Source: Microbacterium sp. 8M (lineage in GTDB: Bacteria; Actinomycetota; Actinomycetes; Actinomycetales; Microbacteriaceae). From it: 64,000 bases of DNA. The stretch is taken from positions 1,267,147 through 1,331,146 of the forward strand of contig NZ_LR733284.1 in assembly GCF_902506375.1 (NCBI RefSeq). Direction: 5' to 3'. The translations under genes and the position numbers were made by a program. Numbering within the stretch: position 1 is the first letter of the stretch; every line of letters begins with the position of its first letter. Positions 8,992 to 17,682 of this stretch are shown here, in pieces. The notes below the pieces were generated by a model, which searched no databases, was not told the origin of the DNA, and saw only the letters and a list, made by a program, of their open reading frames with translations.

Positions 8992-9046
8992 GATCGGTGA
9001 ACGCCGCAGACCCGGTCGCGTGAGCCGGATCCGCGGCGCACCGATC
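8992..9046. terminator. Possible bulged hairpin between convergent genes
   Basis: GATCGGTG (8992-8999) pairs with CACCGATC (9039-9046) and, inside it, CGCCGC (9002-9007) with GCGGCG (9033-9038). It lies between the lacI-type stop and the leuA stop and just overlaps the latter. There is no U-tract, so this is a tentative call. Confidence 0.4.
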
Positions 9047-10838
9047 AGCCCATCCCGGTGCTCCCGGCGATCGCCGCGTTCGCCGCGGCCATGACGGCGT
9101 TGAGCGTCGCGGTCAGCACCGAGACGTCTCGACCCGCCGCCCAGCCGGTGCCGTGCGGGCCCCGGTACTCCAGCAGGGACAGGGCCTCGCTGTCGCTGCC
9201 GGTGCCGAGGCTGGTCTGCTGCAGGTCGAGGATCTCGATCCCCACGCCGAGCGCGCGCAGCGCGGACACGAGCGCATCCACCGGGCCCACGCCCTCGTGC
9301 GAGGACTCGTGCTCCTCCTCGCCGATGCGGATCCGGAATGCTGCGCGGGGCACGGTGGCGTTCTCGATCCGCACCTCGGACAGCGCTGCCGTGGCGCGGG
9401 TCCGGTCGCCGAGATAGGCCTCGCCGAACACGCGCCAGAGCTCCTGGGCGTCGAGCTCGAGCCCGGTGCGGTCGGCATGACGCTGCACGTGTCCGGCGAG
9501 GTCGATCTGCAGCCGGCGCGGCAGCTGCACGCCGAACTCCGTTTCCAGCAGGTATGCGATACCGCCCTTGCCGGATTGCGAGTTCACCCGGATCACCGCG
9601 TCGTAGGAACGGCCCAGATCCGCCGGATCGACCGGGAGGTACGGCACGCGCCAGGCGATCTCCCTCTCGTCCCGTCCTTCCTGCTCGGCACGCGCCCGGT
9701 GCTCCGCGAGGCCCTTGCGGATCGCGTCCTGATGCGTGCCGCTGAACGCGGTGTGCACGAGGTCGCCGACGTAGGGGTGGCGCGGATGCACCTCGATCCG
9801 GTTGCTGTGCTCGACCGTGCGCCGGATCTCGTCGATGTCGGAGAAGTCGATCATCGGGTCGATGCCCTGCGCGTGCAGGTTCAGCGCGAGCGTGACGAGG
9901 TCGACGTTGCCGGTGCGCTCACCGTTGCCGAAGAGGCAGCCCTCCACCCGCTGTGCGCCGGCGAGCACCGCGAGCTCGGCGCATGCGATGCCGGTGCCGC
10001 GGTCGTTGTGCGGATGCACCGACAGGATGACGCTCTCGCGACGCTCCAGATTGCGGTGCATGTACTCGATCTGATCCGCGTAGACGTTGGGTGTCGCGAT
10101 CTCGACCGTTGCCGGGAGGTTCACAATCACCGGGCGCTCCAGGCTCGCCTCCCACAGCGCGGTCATCGCGTTGCACACCTCGAGTGCGTAGTCGGGCTCG
10201 GTGAGCATGAACACCTCGGGGGAGAACTCGAAGCGCACGTGCGGGAGGTCGCCCGCGAGATCCCGCACGTCCCGTCCGGCGTCGAGGATCAGCTCCCGCA
10301 GCTCGTCGCGGTCGCGGCCGAGGACGATCTCGCGCCAGATCGGCGCCGTCGCGGTGTAGAGGTGGATCACGACGGGATTGCGGATGTCGCGGACCGCGTC
10401 GACGGTGCGTGCGATGAGATCGCGCCGCGCGGCGGTGAACACGACGATCGTGACGTCCTCCGGGGCGATGCCCTCCTCGGCGATCAGGCGCACGAAGTCG
10501 AAGTCGGTCTGCGAGGCGGAGGGGTATCCCACCTCGATCTCCTTGTAGCCCATCGCGACCATGAGCTCGAAGAAGCGGCGTTTGCGTGCCGGATCCATCG
10601 GCTCGGCCAGCGCCTGATTGCCGTCGCGGAGATCGACCGGGACCCACAGCGGAGCGGCCGCGAGGCGGCGGGTCGGCCAGGTGCGCTCGGCGTCGTGCAG
10701 GGCGATCGTGACGCGGTCGTACGGGTCGGCGTAGCGGTGGGACGGCATCTGGGAGTGCCGCTGTCGGTTCCACGCCGGGGCGTCGGCGGGGATGGGCCCG
10801 GCAGGGGTGGAGATGCCGGGGAAGGCGGTGAGGGTCAT
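9045..10838 (-). CDS. leuA: 2-isopropylmalate synthase
   Basis: Catalyses acetyl-CoA plus 2-oxoisovalerate to 2-isopropylmalate, the first committed step of leucine synthesis; cytosolic. The 597-residue length fits the long actinobacterial LeuA with a C-terminal leucine-binding regulatory domain. The catalytic barrel shows [10 protein letters not shown] and metal ligands in [11 protein letters not shown]. The regulatory domain carries [22 protein letters not shown] chose ATG 10838 over the ATG at 10892 because AAGGAG precedes it and the upstream extension would read through the attenuator region. It is controlled by the leader peptide and hairpin just upstream. A clear ortholog. Confidence 0.95.
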   Translation of the reverse strand: MTLTAFPGISTPAGPIPADAPAWNRQRHSQMPSHRYADPYDRVTIALHDAERTWPTRRLAAAPLWVPVDLRDGNQALAEPMDPARKRRFFELMVAMGYKEIEVGYPSASQTDFDFVRLIAEEGIAPEDVTIVVFTAARRDLIARTVDAVRDIRNPVVIHLYTATAPIWREIVLGRDRDELRELILDAGRDVRDLAGDLPHVRFEFSPEVFMLTEPDYALEVCNAMTALWEASLERPVIVNLPATVEIATPNVYADQIEYMHRNLERRESVILSVHPHNDRGTGIACAELAVLAGAQRVEGCLFGNGERTGNVDLVTLALNLHAQGIDPMIDFSDIDEIRRTVEHSNRIEVHPRHPYVGDLVHTAFSGTHQDAIRKGLAEHRARAEQEGRDEREIAWRVPYLPVDPADLGRSYDAVIRVNSQSGKGGIAYLLETEFGVQLPRRLQIDLAGHVQRHADRTGLELDAQELWRVFGEAYLGDRTRATAALSEVRIENATVPRAAFRIRIGEEEHESSHEGVGPVDALVSALRALGVGIEILDLQQTSLGTGSDSEALSLLEYRGPHGTGWAAGRDVSVLTATLNAVMAAANAAIAGSTGMG

Positions 10839-10888
10839 GTCGTGTGCTCCTTGGGTGAGGTTCTCGGCGGCCCGGCGCGGCGCATCAG

Positions 10889-10926
10889 CCACGGCGGGGA
10901 GCCGGTCCGGTCAGACCCCGCCGTGG
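10889..10926 (-). promoter_or_regulatory. leu leader attenuator-like hairpin
   Basis: Perfect 11-bp inverted repeat: CCCCGCCGTGG at 10916-10926 and CCACGGCGGGG at 10889-10899, with a 16-nt loop. On the leuA transcript the 5' arm lies inside the last codons of the leader peptide (His-Gly-Gly), so a ribosome at the end of the leader would mask it and free the downstream RNA. There is no U-tract, so control could be of translation or Rho-dependent rather than intrinsic termination. Confidence 0.75.
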
Positions 10927-10958
10927 CGGTGAAGGAGGAGCATCGCGCACAGGAGCAT
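10911..10958 (-). CDS. leuL: Leucine-rich leu leader peptide
   Basis: A 15-codon open frame encoding MLLCAMLLLHRHGGV: five leucines, including a run of three (CTC CTC CTT). It starts exactly six bases after the TACACT -10, so it is translated from the first nucleotide of the leuA mRNA, and it stops 72 bp before the leuA start. Its 3' end forms one arm of a perfect hairpin. This is the arrangement expected for leucine-tRNA sensing attenuation, as described in general for actinobacterial leuA. Confidence 0.8.
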   Translation of the reverse strand: MLLCAMLLLHRHGGV

Positions 10959-10964
10959 GTGGGC

Positions 10965-10970
10965 AGTGTA
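10965..10970 (-). promoter_or_regulatory. -10 element for leu leader/leuA
   Basis: TACACT on the minus strand, six bases upstream of the leader-peptide ATG (10958), so transcription should begin at the leader start codon. No good -35 is evident. Confidence 0.65.
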
Positions 10971-11003
10971 GCGTTAACTCCGCAGACAAGTTGAGGAGTC
11001 GGG

Positions 11004-11681
11004 ATGGCAGCGGAAGGAACCGTGCGGCGCGCGTCGATGGCTGACCAGGCCGCCGACGTGCTCCTGGGCAGGATCAGGGGCCAGGAGTGGGCGCTCGGGG
11101 CGAAGCTGCCGGGGGAGACGACGCTCGCGGCTCAGCTGGGGGTGGGGCGTTCGACGGTGCGCGAGGCGATCCGGCAGCTCGCTGGCCGGGGCGTGCTCTC
11201 TGCACGGCAGGGCGCCGGGGTGTTCGTGACCGCGCTCGACGTGCGCGACGACTGGGACGCGGTGCTCGCGCGCGCCGACATGGTCAGCGTCATCGAGGCG
11301 CGCACCGCCATCGAGAGCGAGGCCGCCGCGCTCGCTGCGCAGCGGCGCTCACCCGGCGATCTCCGGGCGATCCGCCGCGCGCTGCGCACCCGCGAGCAGC
11401 GCCGCAGTGCGCTCGAGGAGCACGTCGACGCCGACCTGGCCTTCCACCGCGCCATCGTCGTCGCGAGCGCGAATCCCATCCTCACCGAGCTGTTCGACGG
11501 CTTCACGCCGCGGCTGCGTCAGACGATGATCGCGATGCTGCGGATCCGCTCGACGTTCGGCGGCGACGCGGACCACGAGGCGCACGTGCGCCTGGCTGAC
11601 GCGATCCGCGCAGGCGACGCCGCGGCCGCCGCAGCGCTGAGCCGCGCGCACCTGGCCTCGCTCAAGGACGGCCTGCAGTGA
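11004..11681 (+). CDS. GntR/FadR-family transcriptional regulator
   Basis: A 225-residue regulator. A winged helix-turn-helix occupies about 15-85 (LPGETTLAAQLGVGRSTVREAI is the DNA-reading part), followed by an all-helical FCD effector domain with the usual His/Asp metal-ligand pattern (DADLAFHRAIV, later DADHEAHVRLADAI). It is divergent from leuA and its stop overlaps the start of the next ABC ATPase gene by 4 bp, so the two are translationally coupled. The target is probably this operon or the leu promoter region; the sequence does not settle which. Confidence 0.85.
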   Translation: MAAEGTVRRASMADQAADVLLGRIRGQEWALGAKLPGETTLAAQLGVGRSTVREAIRQLAGRGVLSARQGAGVFVTALDVRDDWDAVLARADMVSVIEARTAIESEAAALAAQRRSPGDLRAIRRALRTREQRRSALEEHVDADLAFHRAIVVASANPILTELFDGFTPRLRQTMIAMLRIRSTFGGDADHEAHVRLADAIRAGDAAAAAALSRAHLASLKDGLQ

Positions 11682-12487
11682 GCGCCGAGGTCGTGCGCCT
11701 CGACGCGGTGTCGCTCCGCCGCGACGGACGGGACATCCTCCGCGAGATCGGCCTCGTCGTGCGCGCAGGGGAGCACTGGGCGCTGCTCGGTCCGAACGGC
11801 GCCGGCAAGAGCACGATCCTGGGCCTCTGCGGCGCCCGCACGCATCCGTCGAGCGGCACGGCCGAGGTGCTGGGGCACCGCATCGGACGCGTCGACCTGC
11901 AGGAGCTGCGCCGCCTCATCGGGCACGTGGACCCGCGTCACCCGCTGCGCTCGCCGCTCACCGTGGCCGAGGTGGTACTGACGGGGCTGACCGGCACCAT
12001 CGAGACGCCGATGCGCTGGACTCCGACGCACGAGCAGCTGGCGCTCGCCCACCGGCTCATCGCCGACGTGGGACTGGCGCACCGGAGCGAGGCGCGATGG
12101 CCGACGCTCTCGCAGGGCGAGCGCGGGCGGGCGCTCATCGCACGGGCCCTCGCCGGCGAGCCGCGCCTGCTGCTGCTCGACGAGCCGATGACCGGACTCG
12201 ACGTCGCCGCACGGGAGCAGCTGCTGGAGACGATCGACGCGCTCGCGCACCGGGATCCGCGGCTCGCCTCGATCCTCGTCACGCATCACCTGGAGGACCT
12301 CCCGGAGACGACGAGCCACGCCCTCGTCATCGCGGGAGGCGCGATCACCGCGATCGGCGCGGTCGAGGAGGCCGTGACGACCGAGACCATCTCGCGCGCG
12401 TTCGCGCACCCGATCGAGGTCACGCGCGCCGGCGGGCGCTGGGCCGCGCGCACGCAGCGTGACCGGCGGATGCCGGTGCCGGCCTGA
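11678..12487 (+). CDS. ABC transporter ATP-binding protein, no permease partner nearby
   Basis: A 269-residue nucleotide-binding subunit: Walker A GPNGAGKST, signature LSQGERGRALIARAL (a G-E rather than the usual G-Q), Walker B LLLLDEPMTGLD and switch His in VTHHLEDLP. The overall style resembles ModF/YlmA-like stand-alone ABC ATPases. GTG start overlaps the regulator stop (GTGA). No membrane or binding subunit is encoded beside it, so it may serve a transporter elsewhere or act without one. Confidence 0.8.
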   Translation: MSAEVVRLDAVSLRRDGRDILREIGLVVRAGEHWALLGPNGAGKSTILGLCGARTHPSSGTAEVLGHRIGRVDLQELRRLIGHVDPRHPLRSPLTVAEVVLTGLTGTIETPMRWTPTHEQLALAHRLIADVGLAHRSEARWPTLSQGERGRALIARALAGEPRLLLLDEPMTGLDVAAREQLLETIDALAHRDPRLASILVTHHLEDLPETTSHALVIAGGAITAIGAVEEAVTTETISRAFAHPIEVTRAGGRWAARTQRDRRMPVPA

Positions 12488-12494
12488 AGCGGGC

Positions 12495-12519
12495 TTCCGG
12501 AGCCTCAGTGGCTCCGGAA
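12495..12519. terminator. Bidirectional hairpin between convergent genes
   Basis: TTCCGGAGCC (12495-12504), 5-nt loop, GGCTCCGGAA (12510-12519); flanking GGG/CCC can extend the stem. It sits between the ABC ATPase stop and the ilvD stop. Confidence 0.7.
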
Positions 12520-12528
12520 CCCGGTCTC

Positions 12529-14385
12529 TCAGAGCTCGGGGACGATGCGGATCGCGCCCTTGTCCGCGGACTGGGCGAAGTGCGCGTAGGCGCGCAGCGC
12601 CGGGCTCACCTCGCGCACGCGGTTGCGCGGACGGTAGCCGCCGTTCGCCTCCAGGTGCTCGCGGCGTCGCTCCAGCACCTCCCACGGCACGTCGAGCTCG
12701 AGCTTGCGGGTGGGGATGTCGATCGAGATGATGTCGCCGTCCTCGACGAGCGCGATCACGCCGCCGGCCGCCGCCTCGGGGGAGATGTGCCCGATCGACA
12801 GACCCGAGGTGCCGCCGGAGAAGCGGCCGTCGGTGATCAGCGCGCAGGCCTTGCCCAGCCCGCGGCCCTTCAGGAACGAGGTCGGGTAGAGCATCTCCTG
12901 CATGCCGGGGCCGCCCTTGGGGCCCTCGTAGCGGATGACGACGACGTCGCCCTCCTTCACCTGCTTGTTCAGGATCTTCTCGACGGCCTCGTCCTGCGAC
13001 TCGCACACCACGGCGGGGCCGGAGAAGGTCCAGATCGACTCGTCCACGCCCGCGGTCTTCACGACGGCACCGTTCTCGGCGATGTTGCCGTGCAGGACGC
13101 CCAGGCCGCCGTCCTTCGAGTACGCGTGCGCGATGTCGCGGATGCAGCCGGTCGCGGCGTCGGTGTCCAGCGAGGCCCACCGCTCGGACTGCGAGAACGC
13201 GGTGGCCGAGCGGCGACCGCCCGGTGCTGCGTGCCACAGGTCCTCGGACTCGGCCGAGGCGGATCCGCCGCGGATGTCCCACTCGTCGAGCCACTCGCCG
13301 AGCGTCGCAGCGTGAACCGTGTGCACGCTGTCGTCGAGAAGGCCGCCGCGGCGCAGCTCGCCGAGCAGAGCGGGGATGCCGCCCGCGCGGTGCACGTCCT
13401 CCATGTAATACGTCTTGCCGCCCGCGGAGTTCGGAGCGACCTTCGCGAGGCAGGGCACGCGGCGCGAGATCGCGTCGATCTCGGCGAGACCGAAGTCCAC
13501 GCCCGCCTCGTGCGCGGCCGCGAGCAGGTGCAGGATCGTGTTGGTGGATCCGCCCATCGCGATGTCCAGCGCCATCGCGTTGCCGAACGCGGCCTCGGTC
13601 GCGATGCTCTTGGGCAGCACGCTCTCGTCGTCGCCCTCGTAATAGCGCTTGGCGTTCTCGACGACGAGCGCGCCGGCCTTCTCGTAGAGCGCACGGCGGG
13701 CGGTGTGCGTGGCGAGCACCGAGCCGTTGCCGGGGAGGGACAGGCCGATCGCCTCGGTGAGGCAGTTCATCGAGTTCGCGGTGAACATGCCGGAGCAGGA
13801 TCCGCACGTCGGGCAGGCCGACTCCTCGATGCGCAGGATGTCGGCGTCGGAGATCTTCTCGTTCACGGCGTCGCTGATCGCGTCGACGAGGTCGAGCGAG
13901 CGCACGGTGCCGTCCACGAGGGTGGCGCGGCCGGCCTCCATCGGACCGCCCGAGACGAACACCGTGGGGATGTTCAGGCGGAGCGCGGCGAGCAGCATGC
14001 CGGGGGTGATCTTGTCGCAGTTGGAGATGCAGACGAGGGCATCGGCGCAGTGCGCGTTGACCATGTACTCGACGGAGTCGGCGATGAGGTCGCGCGAGGG
14101 GAGGGAGTAGAGCATGCCGCCGTGGCCCATGGCGATGCCGTCGTCGACCGCGATCGTGTTGAACTCGCGCGGGATGCCGCCGGCCTCGGTGATGGCGTCG
14201 GAGACGATCCGGCCGACGGGGGCGAGGTGGGTGTGCCCCGGCACGAACTCGGTGAACGAGTTGGCGACGGCGATGATGGGCTTGCGACCGAGGTCGGCGC
14301 CGTTCACGCCGGCGGCGCGGAAGAGGGCGCGGGCGCCGGCCATGTTGCGTCCGTGGGTGACCGTGCGAGAGCGATAAGCGACCAT
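12529..14385 (-). CDS. ilvD: Dihydroxy-acid dehydratase
   Basis: Converts dihydroxy-isovalerate and dihydroxy-methylvalerate to the 2-oxo acid precursors of valine, leucine and isoleucine; an iron-sulfur enzyme of the cytosol. 618 residues, normal. The cluster-binding cysteines are in [11 protein letters not shown] and [18 protein letters not shown]; the C-terminal part has [23 protein letters not shown]. Start 14385 is preferred to the ATG three codons earlier because CACAAT lies seven bases upstream, giving a leaderless transcript. Near leuA but separately transcribed. A clear ortholog. Confidence 0.95.
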   Translation of the reverse strand: MVAYRSRTVTHGRNMAGARALFRAAGVNGADLGRKPIIAVANSFTEFVPGHTHLAPVGRIVSDAITEAGGIPREFNTIAVDDGIAMGHGGMLYSLPSRDLIADSVEYMVNAHCADALVCISNCDKITPGMLLAALRLNIPTVFVSGGPMEAGRATLVDGTVRSLDLVDAISDAVNEKISDADILRIEESACPTCGSCSGMFTANSMNCLTEAIGLSLPGNGSVLATHTARRALYEKAGALVVENAKRYYEGDDESVLPKSIATEAAFGNAMALDIAMGGSTNTILHLLAAAHEAGVDFGLAEIDAISRRVPCLAKVAPNSAGGKTYYMEDVHRAGGIPALLGELRRGGLLDDSVHTVHAATLGEWLDEWDIRGGSASAESEDLWHAAPGGRRSATAFSQSERWASLDTDAATGCIRDIAHAYSKDGGLGVLHGNIAENGAVVKTAGVDESIWTFSGPAVVCESQDEAVEKILNKQVKEGDVVVIRYEGPKGGPGMQEMLYPTSFLKGRGLGKACALITDGRFSGGTSGLSIGHISPEAAAGGVIALVEDGDIISIDIPTRKLELDVPWEVLERRREHLEANGGYRPRNRVREVSPALRAYAHFAQSADKGAIRIVPEL

Positions 14386-14392
14386 GGGGACC

Positions 14393-14398
14393 ATTGTG
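14393..14398 (-). promoter_or_regulatory. -10 element for ilvD
   Basis: CACAAT on the minus strand, seven bases before ATG 14385. It overlaps the alternative upstream ATG (14392-14394), which argues against that start. Confidence 0.5.
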
Positions 14399-14447
14399 GC
14401 CCTGCGGGCGGATTCTGCCGAGCCCCGGCGCGAGGAGGGTTTGTACT

Positions 14448-14462
14448 AGTACTCGGAGTACT
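14448..14462. promoter_or_regulatory. Palindromic site before XRE regulator
   Basis: AGTACTCGGAGTACT: seven-base arms around one central base, with one mismatched pair, ending eight bases before ATG 14471. An upstream GTACTAGTAC overlaps it. A plausible autoregulatory operator that also covers the core promoter. Confidence 0.55.
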
Positions 14463-14470
14463 GTTTTCGC

Positions 14471-15256
14471 ATGATCCGTCCACGTACGCCGCGCCGCGAG
14501 CAGCTGGGGGAGTTCCTCGCCTCCCGGCGACGCGCCGCAAGCCGTTCCGCGCTCGGCCTGCCGCAGGCCGCACGCCGGGGCGACATCGGCCTCAGCCGCG
14601 AGGAGGTGGCCGCCCTCGCCGGGGTCAGCGCGAGCTGGTTCACCTGGCTCGAGCAGGGCCGCGACATCGGCGTCTCCCGGCAGGTGCTGGGTGCGGTCGC
14701 CCGCGTGCTGCAGCTGAGCCCCGCCGAGACGGACTACGTGGTGCGGCTCGCCGGGCCCGAGGAGGACTCCGCCGCCGAAGAGGCGGAACGGATCCCGGAG
14801 CACCTGCAGCGGCTGGTGGACGCGCTCGGCTTCCCGGCGTTCGTGGTGGCGAGCGACTGGGCGATCGTCGGCTGGAACGCGCCCTACGCCCGGCTGTACG
14901 CGCCGATCGGATCCGTGGATCCCGCCGATCGCAACCTGCTGTGGCTGATCTACACGGATCCGCGGCTGCGTCGCATGCTCCCCGACTGGGACCAGGAGAG
15001 CCGCCGCTTCCTCGCCGAGTTCCGCGCCGAGTCGGGGGTGCGGCTGGGATCCGACCGGCACCGCGCCCTCATCGACCGGCTCCTCACGGCGAGCGACGAC
15101 TTCCGCACCCAGTGGGCGGAGCACGCGGTGGAGCGCTTCGCCTCACGCCGTCGGGTGTTCCTGCACCCCGACGACGGCCGGCTGGAGTTCGAGCACCACA
15201 GCCTGGTCCCGTCGGATGCCCCCGGCCTGGCCGTGGTGATGTACGTGCCGGTCTGA
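14471..15256 (+). CDS. XRE-family regulator with MmyB-like ligand domain
   Basis: A 261-residue protein: helix-turn-helix over about 40-95 (LSREEVAALAGVSASWFTWLEQGRDIGVS) and a C-terminal MmyB-like domain (about 115-255) with the recurring NLLWLIYTDPRLR and HHSLVPSDAPGLAVVMY features. This family often controls an adjacent oxidoreductase, but here both neighbours are unrelated (ilvD divergent, iclR convergent 10 bp away), so the target is unknown. Confidence 0.82.
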   Translation: MIRPRTPRREQLGEFLASRRRAASRSALGLPQAARRGDIGLSREEVAALAGVSASWFTWLEQGRDIGVSRQVLGAVARVLQLSPAETDYVVRLAGPEEDSAAEEAERIPEHLQRLVDALGFPAFVVASDWAIVGWNAPYARLYAPIGSVDPADRNLLWLIYTDPRLRRMLPDWDQESRRFLAEFRAESGVRLGSDRHRALIDRLLTASDDFRTQWAEHAVERFASRRRVFLHPDDGRLEFEHHSLVPSDAPGLAVVMYVPV

Positions 15257-15266
15257 GGCGTCAGCG

Positions 15267-16091
15267 TCACCCGGTGCGGGCGGTGTACCCCAGCCGGCGC
15301 TGCAGCTGGCGGGCGGTGTCGGCCACGGCCGCGACGATCGCGGTCTCGTCCACGGGTGCGTCGTCGGCCCAGGTCATGGCGACGGCCGCAACGGGCCAGT
15401 CCACGTGGTCGCGCACGGCGATCCCGACCGAACGGAAGCCGGCGGTGATCTCGCCGTCCTCCCGGGCGACGCCTTCGCGGCGCACCTCGCGCAGCAGCTC
15501 GTTCAGCTCGCGCGGCCGGGTCGGACCGCCGCCGGTGCGCTGGGTGAACGCGGTGGCATCGGGGTACAGGGCGCGCACCTGCTCGCGAGGGAGCGCGGCG
15601 AGCATGGCGCGGCCGGTCGCGGTGAGGTGTGCGGGCAGCCGTACGCCGACGTCGGTGATCAGGGCGGGGCGGCGCAGCGCGCGCTCCTCGACGATGTAGA
15701 GCACGTCGCGGCCCGTCATCACGGCGAGGTGCGCGCTCTCGCCGAGCCGGTCGGCGAGGGCGGCGAGCAGGGGGCGGCCGAGGCGGGCGAGCGGCTCCTG
15801 CCGGGCGTAGCCGCCGGCGAGCTCGAAGGCGCTCGTGCCGAGGCCCCAGCGGCGCTCCTGCGGCAGGTGCACGACGAAGCCGTGCGCCTCGAGCGTGGCC
15901 AGCAGGTGGTACACCGTCGAGCGCGGGATCTCCAGCTCACGGGCCAGGGCCGAGGCGGCGACCGGGCCCGCGCGGCGCGCGAGGAAGCGCAGGATCCGGA
16001 GGGTGTGATCCGCGGCGGGCACCTGGGGGCGGTCGTCGGCCGTGACCGGACGCGCGTGCGCGCCCTCGGCGGCGTCGCGGTCGGGTCTCAC
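15267..16091 (-). CDS. IclR-family transcriptional regulator
   Basis: A 274-residue regulator. The winged helix-turn-helix lies at about 27-90 (ASALARELEIPRSTVYHLLATLEAHGF) and the IclR effector domain follows, with HLTATGRAMLAALP and EDGEITAGFRSVGIAVRDH. GTG start. It lies 79 bp downstream of the PucR-type gene on the same strand and could be read from it. It may regulate the hydantoin-like or hut genes upstream; that is inference from position only. Confidence 0.82.
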   Translation of the reverse strand: MRPDRDAAEGAHARPVTADDRPQVPAADHTLRILRFLARRAGPVAASALARELEIPRSTVYHLLATLEAHGFVVHLPQERRWGLGTSAFELAGGYARQEPLARLGRPLLAALADRLGESAHLAVMTGRDVLYIVEERALRRPALITDVGVRLPAHLTATGRAMLAALPREQVRALYPDATAFTQRTGGGPTRPRELNELLREVRREGVAREDGEITAGFRSVGIAVRDHVDWPVAAVAMTWADDAPVDETAIVAAVADTARQLQRRLGYTARTG

Positions 16092-16170
16092 GCACTCAGG
16101 ATCCCACGCGGCAACCCTGTGGTGCCTCCTGTGTTCCCCACGCTGTTCCGCCGGGGCTCGTGCTCGGGCC

Positions 16171-17682
16171 TCAGCGATCCCGCACGGCGCGGCACGCGAG
16201 GTGCACGGCCAGGCGCGTCTCCGGATCCGACAGATCCAGCCCGAGCAGCTCCTGGACCCGGCGGATACGGAGCGCGACCGTGTTGCGGTGCAGATTCAGC
16301 GCGTGGGCGGTCGCCACGAGGCTCGACTCGTGGTCGAGGTAGGCCGAGAGCGTGGGCCGCAGGTCGGGACCGGCGTCATCGAGGGGCGCGAGGAGGGAGG
16401 CGGCGGCCGGTACGAAGGTGTCGTTCCCGGTCCAGGCCAACAACAGCTGCTCGAGTCCCAGGCTGTCGACCCGCACGAACCAGCCCGTCGCCGAGCGGGA
16501 GGCCGCGATACGCGCCGCGTCGGCCGCCTCATCGAGCGTCGCGGCGAGCCCCTGCGGCCCGCGCTGAAGCGATCCCACCCCGGTGGCGACGGCGAACGAC
16601 CGGGCGATCTCGCCGTGCAGCGCCCGCAGGCCCTGCGCGTGGCGTTCGACGGCCGCCGGCGGCGGAGCCGCGGAGAAGGCCAGCCACCCGCTCACGCCAC
16701 GCCCCGCGGTGGTGACGTGGGCCTCGGCTCCGATCCCGGCCAGCCCGGCACGCACCGCCCGCAGCAACCGCAGCGGATCGAGACGTCCTCGGCCAACCAT
16801 CCGGAAGCCGAGATGGTGTCCTGCGGTGCGCCAGCCGCGCTCGGCCATGCGCCGTTCCACGTCGTCGTCTCGCCCGCGCGCATCCACGAAGTCCCGCAGC
16901 AGCGCCGAGGACGCCGACACGTCGTTGACCTCCGCGACCTCGTCGATGAGGATGCGTGCCGCGATCGCCGGCATCGCCACCTCCGCCGCGACGGACAGCG
17001 AGGCGAGCTGGGTCTCGCCGAGCCCGTCGCCGAACACGACCAGGCGCAGACCCGGCCGGCTCGGGCTGTCCACCCGCACGGATGCGGCCGCCTGCCCGCC
17101 CGCCCGTGCGAAGTCGACCCACGGGCGGAAGTCGATCGCGCGCAGCAGTTCGGGATCCAGCTCGCCGCCCGCCTGGTGCAGGACCGCGGTCTCGTCCACG
17201 AGCGCGACGGCGTATCCGAGGTTCGCCGCGACCTGGCGCAGCAGGTCGGGCAGGTCGCGCGCCGTGTACTCGAACGACCGGGCCACCTTCCGCACGTGCG
17301 CCAGGGTGAGGGCGTCCTGCGCCTGCACGAGCATCCAGCACGCCTCGGCCAGCTGGATCGGCTTCTCCACATCGAGCACGCAGATGCCGAGCCGCTCGGC
17401 GAGCCGCTGCGCACCCGGGTCGAGCTCCGCAGCGCGCGGCATGGCCACACCCCGGTAGCCGCGCTCGTGGATGCGTCGCAGCAACGCGTCCTGCTGCCAC
17501 GGCGTCTCCGGGGCCGCCGACATCAGCACCGCGAGCGTCGGCGCGCTGCGGGGGAGCAGGTCGCCCTCGGCGGGCTCCACGACGACGTCGTCCCACGCGG
17601 CCGACTCGGGGCCGGCGACGCGGCGCAGGCCCCCAGTGTCGGGATGCGCCTGCAGACCGGCCAGCGACAGCCGGGCGCTCAT
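16171..17682 (-). CDS. PucR-family transcriptional regulator
   Basis: A 503-residue regulator with an N-terminal purine-catabolism-regulator-like domain, a central GGDEF-like or CdaR-type segment, and the C-terminal PucR helix-turn-helix (TLSAYLDHESSLVATAHALNLHRNTVALRIRRVQELLGLDL). ATG 17682 overlaps the stop of the upstream DUF917 gene by 4 bp (ATGA), so the two are co-translated. PucR-type regulators activate purine, allantoin or related catabolic genes; here the likely targets are the HyuA/DUF917/NCS1 genes immediately upstream. Confidence 0.85.
   Translation of the reverse strand: MSARLSLAGLQAHPDTGGLRRVAGPESAAWDDVVVEPAEGDLLPRSAPTLAVLMSAAPETPWQQDALLRRIHERGYRGVAMPRAAELDPGAQRLAERLGICVLDVEKPIQLAEACWMLVQAQDALTLAHVRKVARSFEYTARDLPDLLRQVAANLGYAVALVDETAVLHQAGGELDPELLRAIDFRPWVDFARAGGQAAASVRVDSPSRPGLRLVVFGDGLGETQLASLSVAAEVAMPAIAARILIDEVAEVNDVSASSALLRDFVDARGRDDDVERRMAERGWRTAGHHLGFRMVGRGRLDPLRLLRAVRAGLAGIGAEAHVTTAGRGVSGWLAFSAAPPPAAVERHAQGLRALHGEIARSFAVATGVGSLQRGPQGLAATLDEAADAARIAASRSATGWFVRVDSLGLEQLLLAWTGNDTFVPAAASLLAPLDDAGPDLRPTLSAYLDHESSLVATAHALNLHRNTVALRIRRVQELLGLDLSDPETRLAVHLACRAVRDR

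Noticed and set aside
11519..15124. A 1201-codon minus-strand frame through ilvD and regulators, and similar plus-strand frames to 1063 codons
   Set aside because: Composition typical of GC-rich shadow frames; the real ilvD, GntR and XRE frames with motifs lie there.
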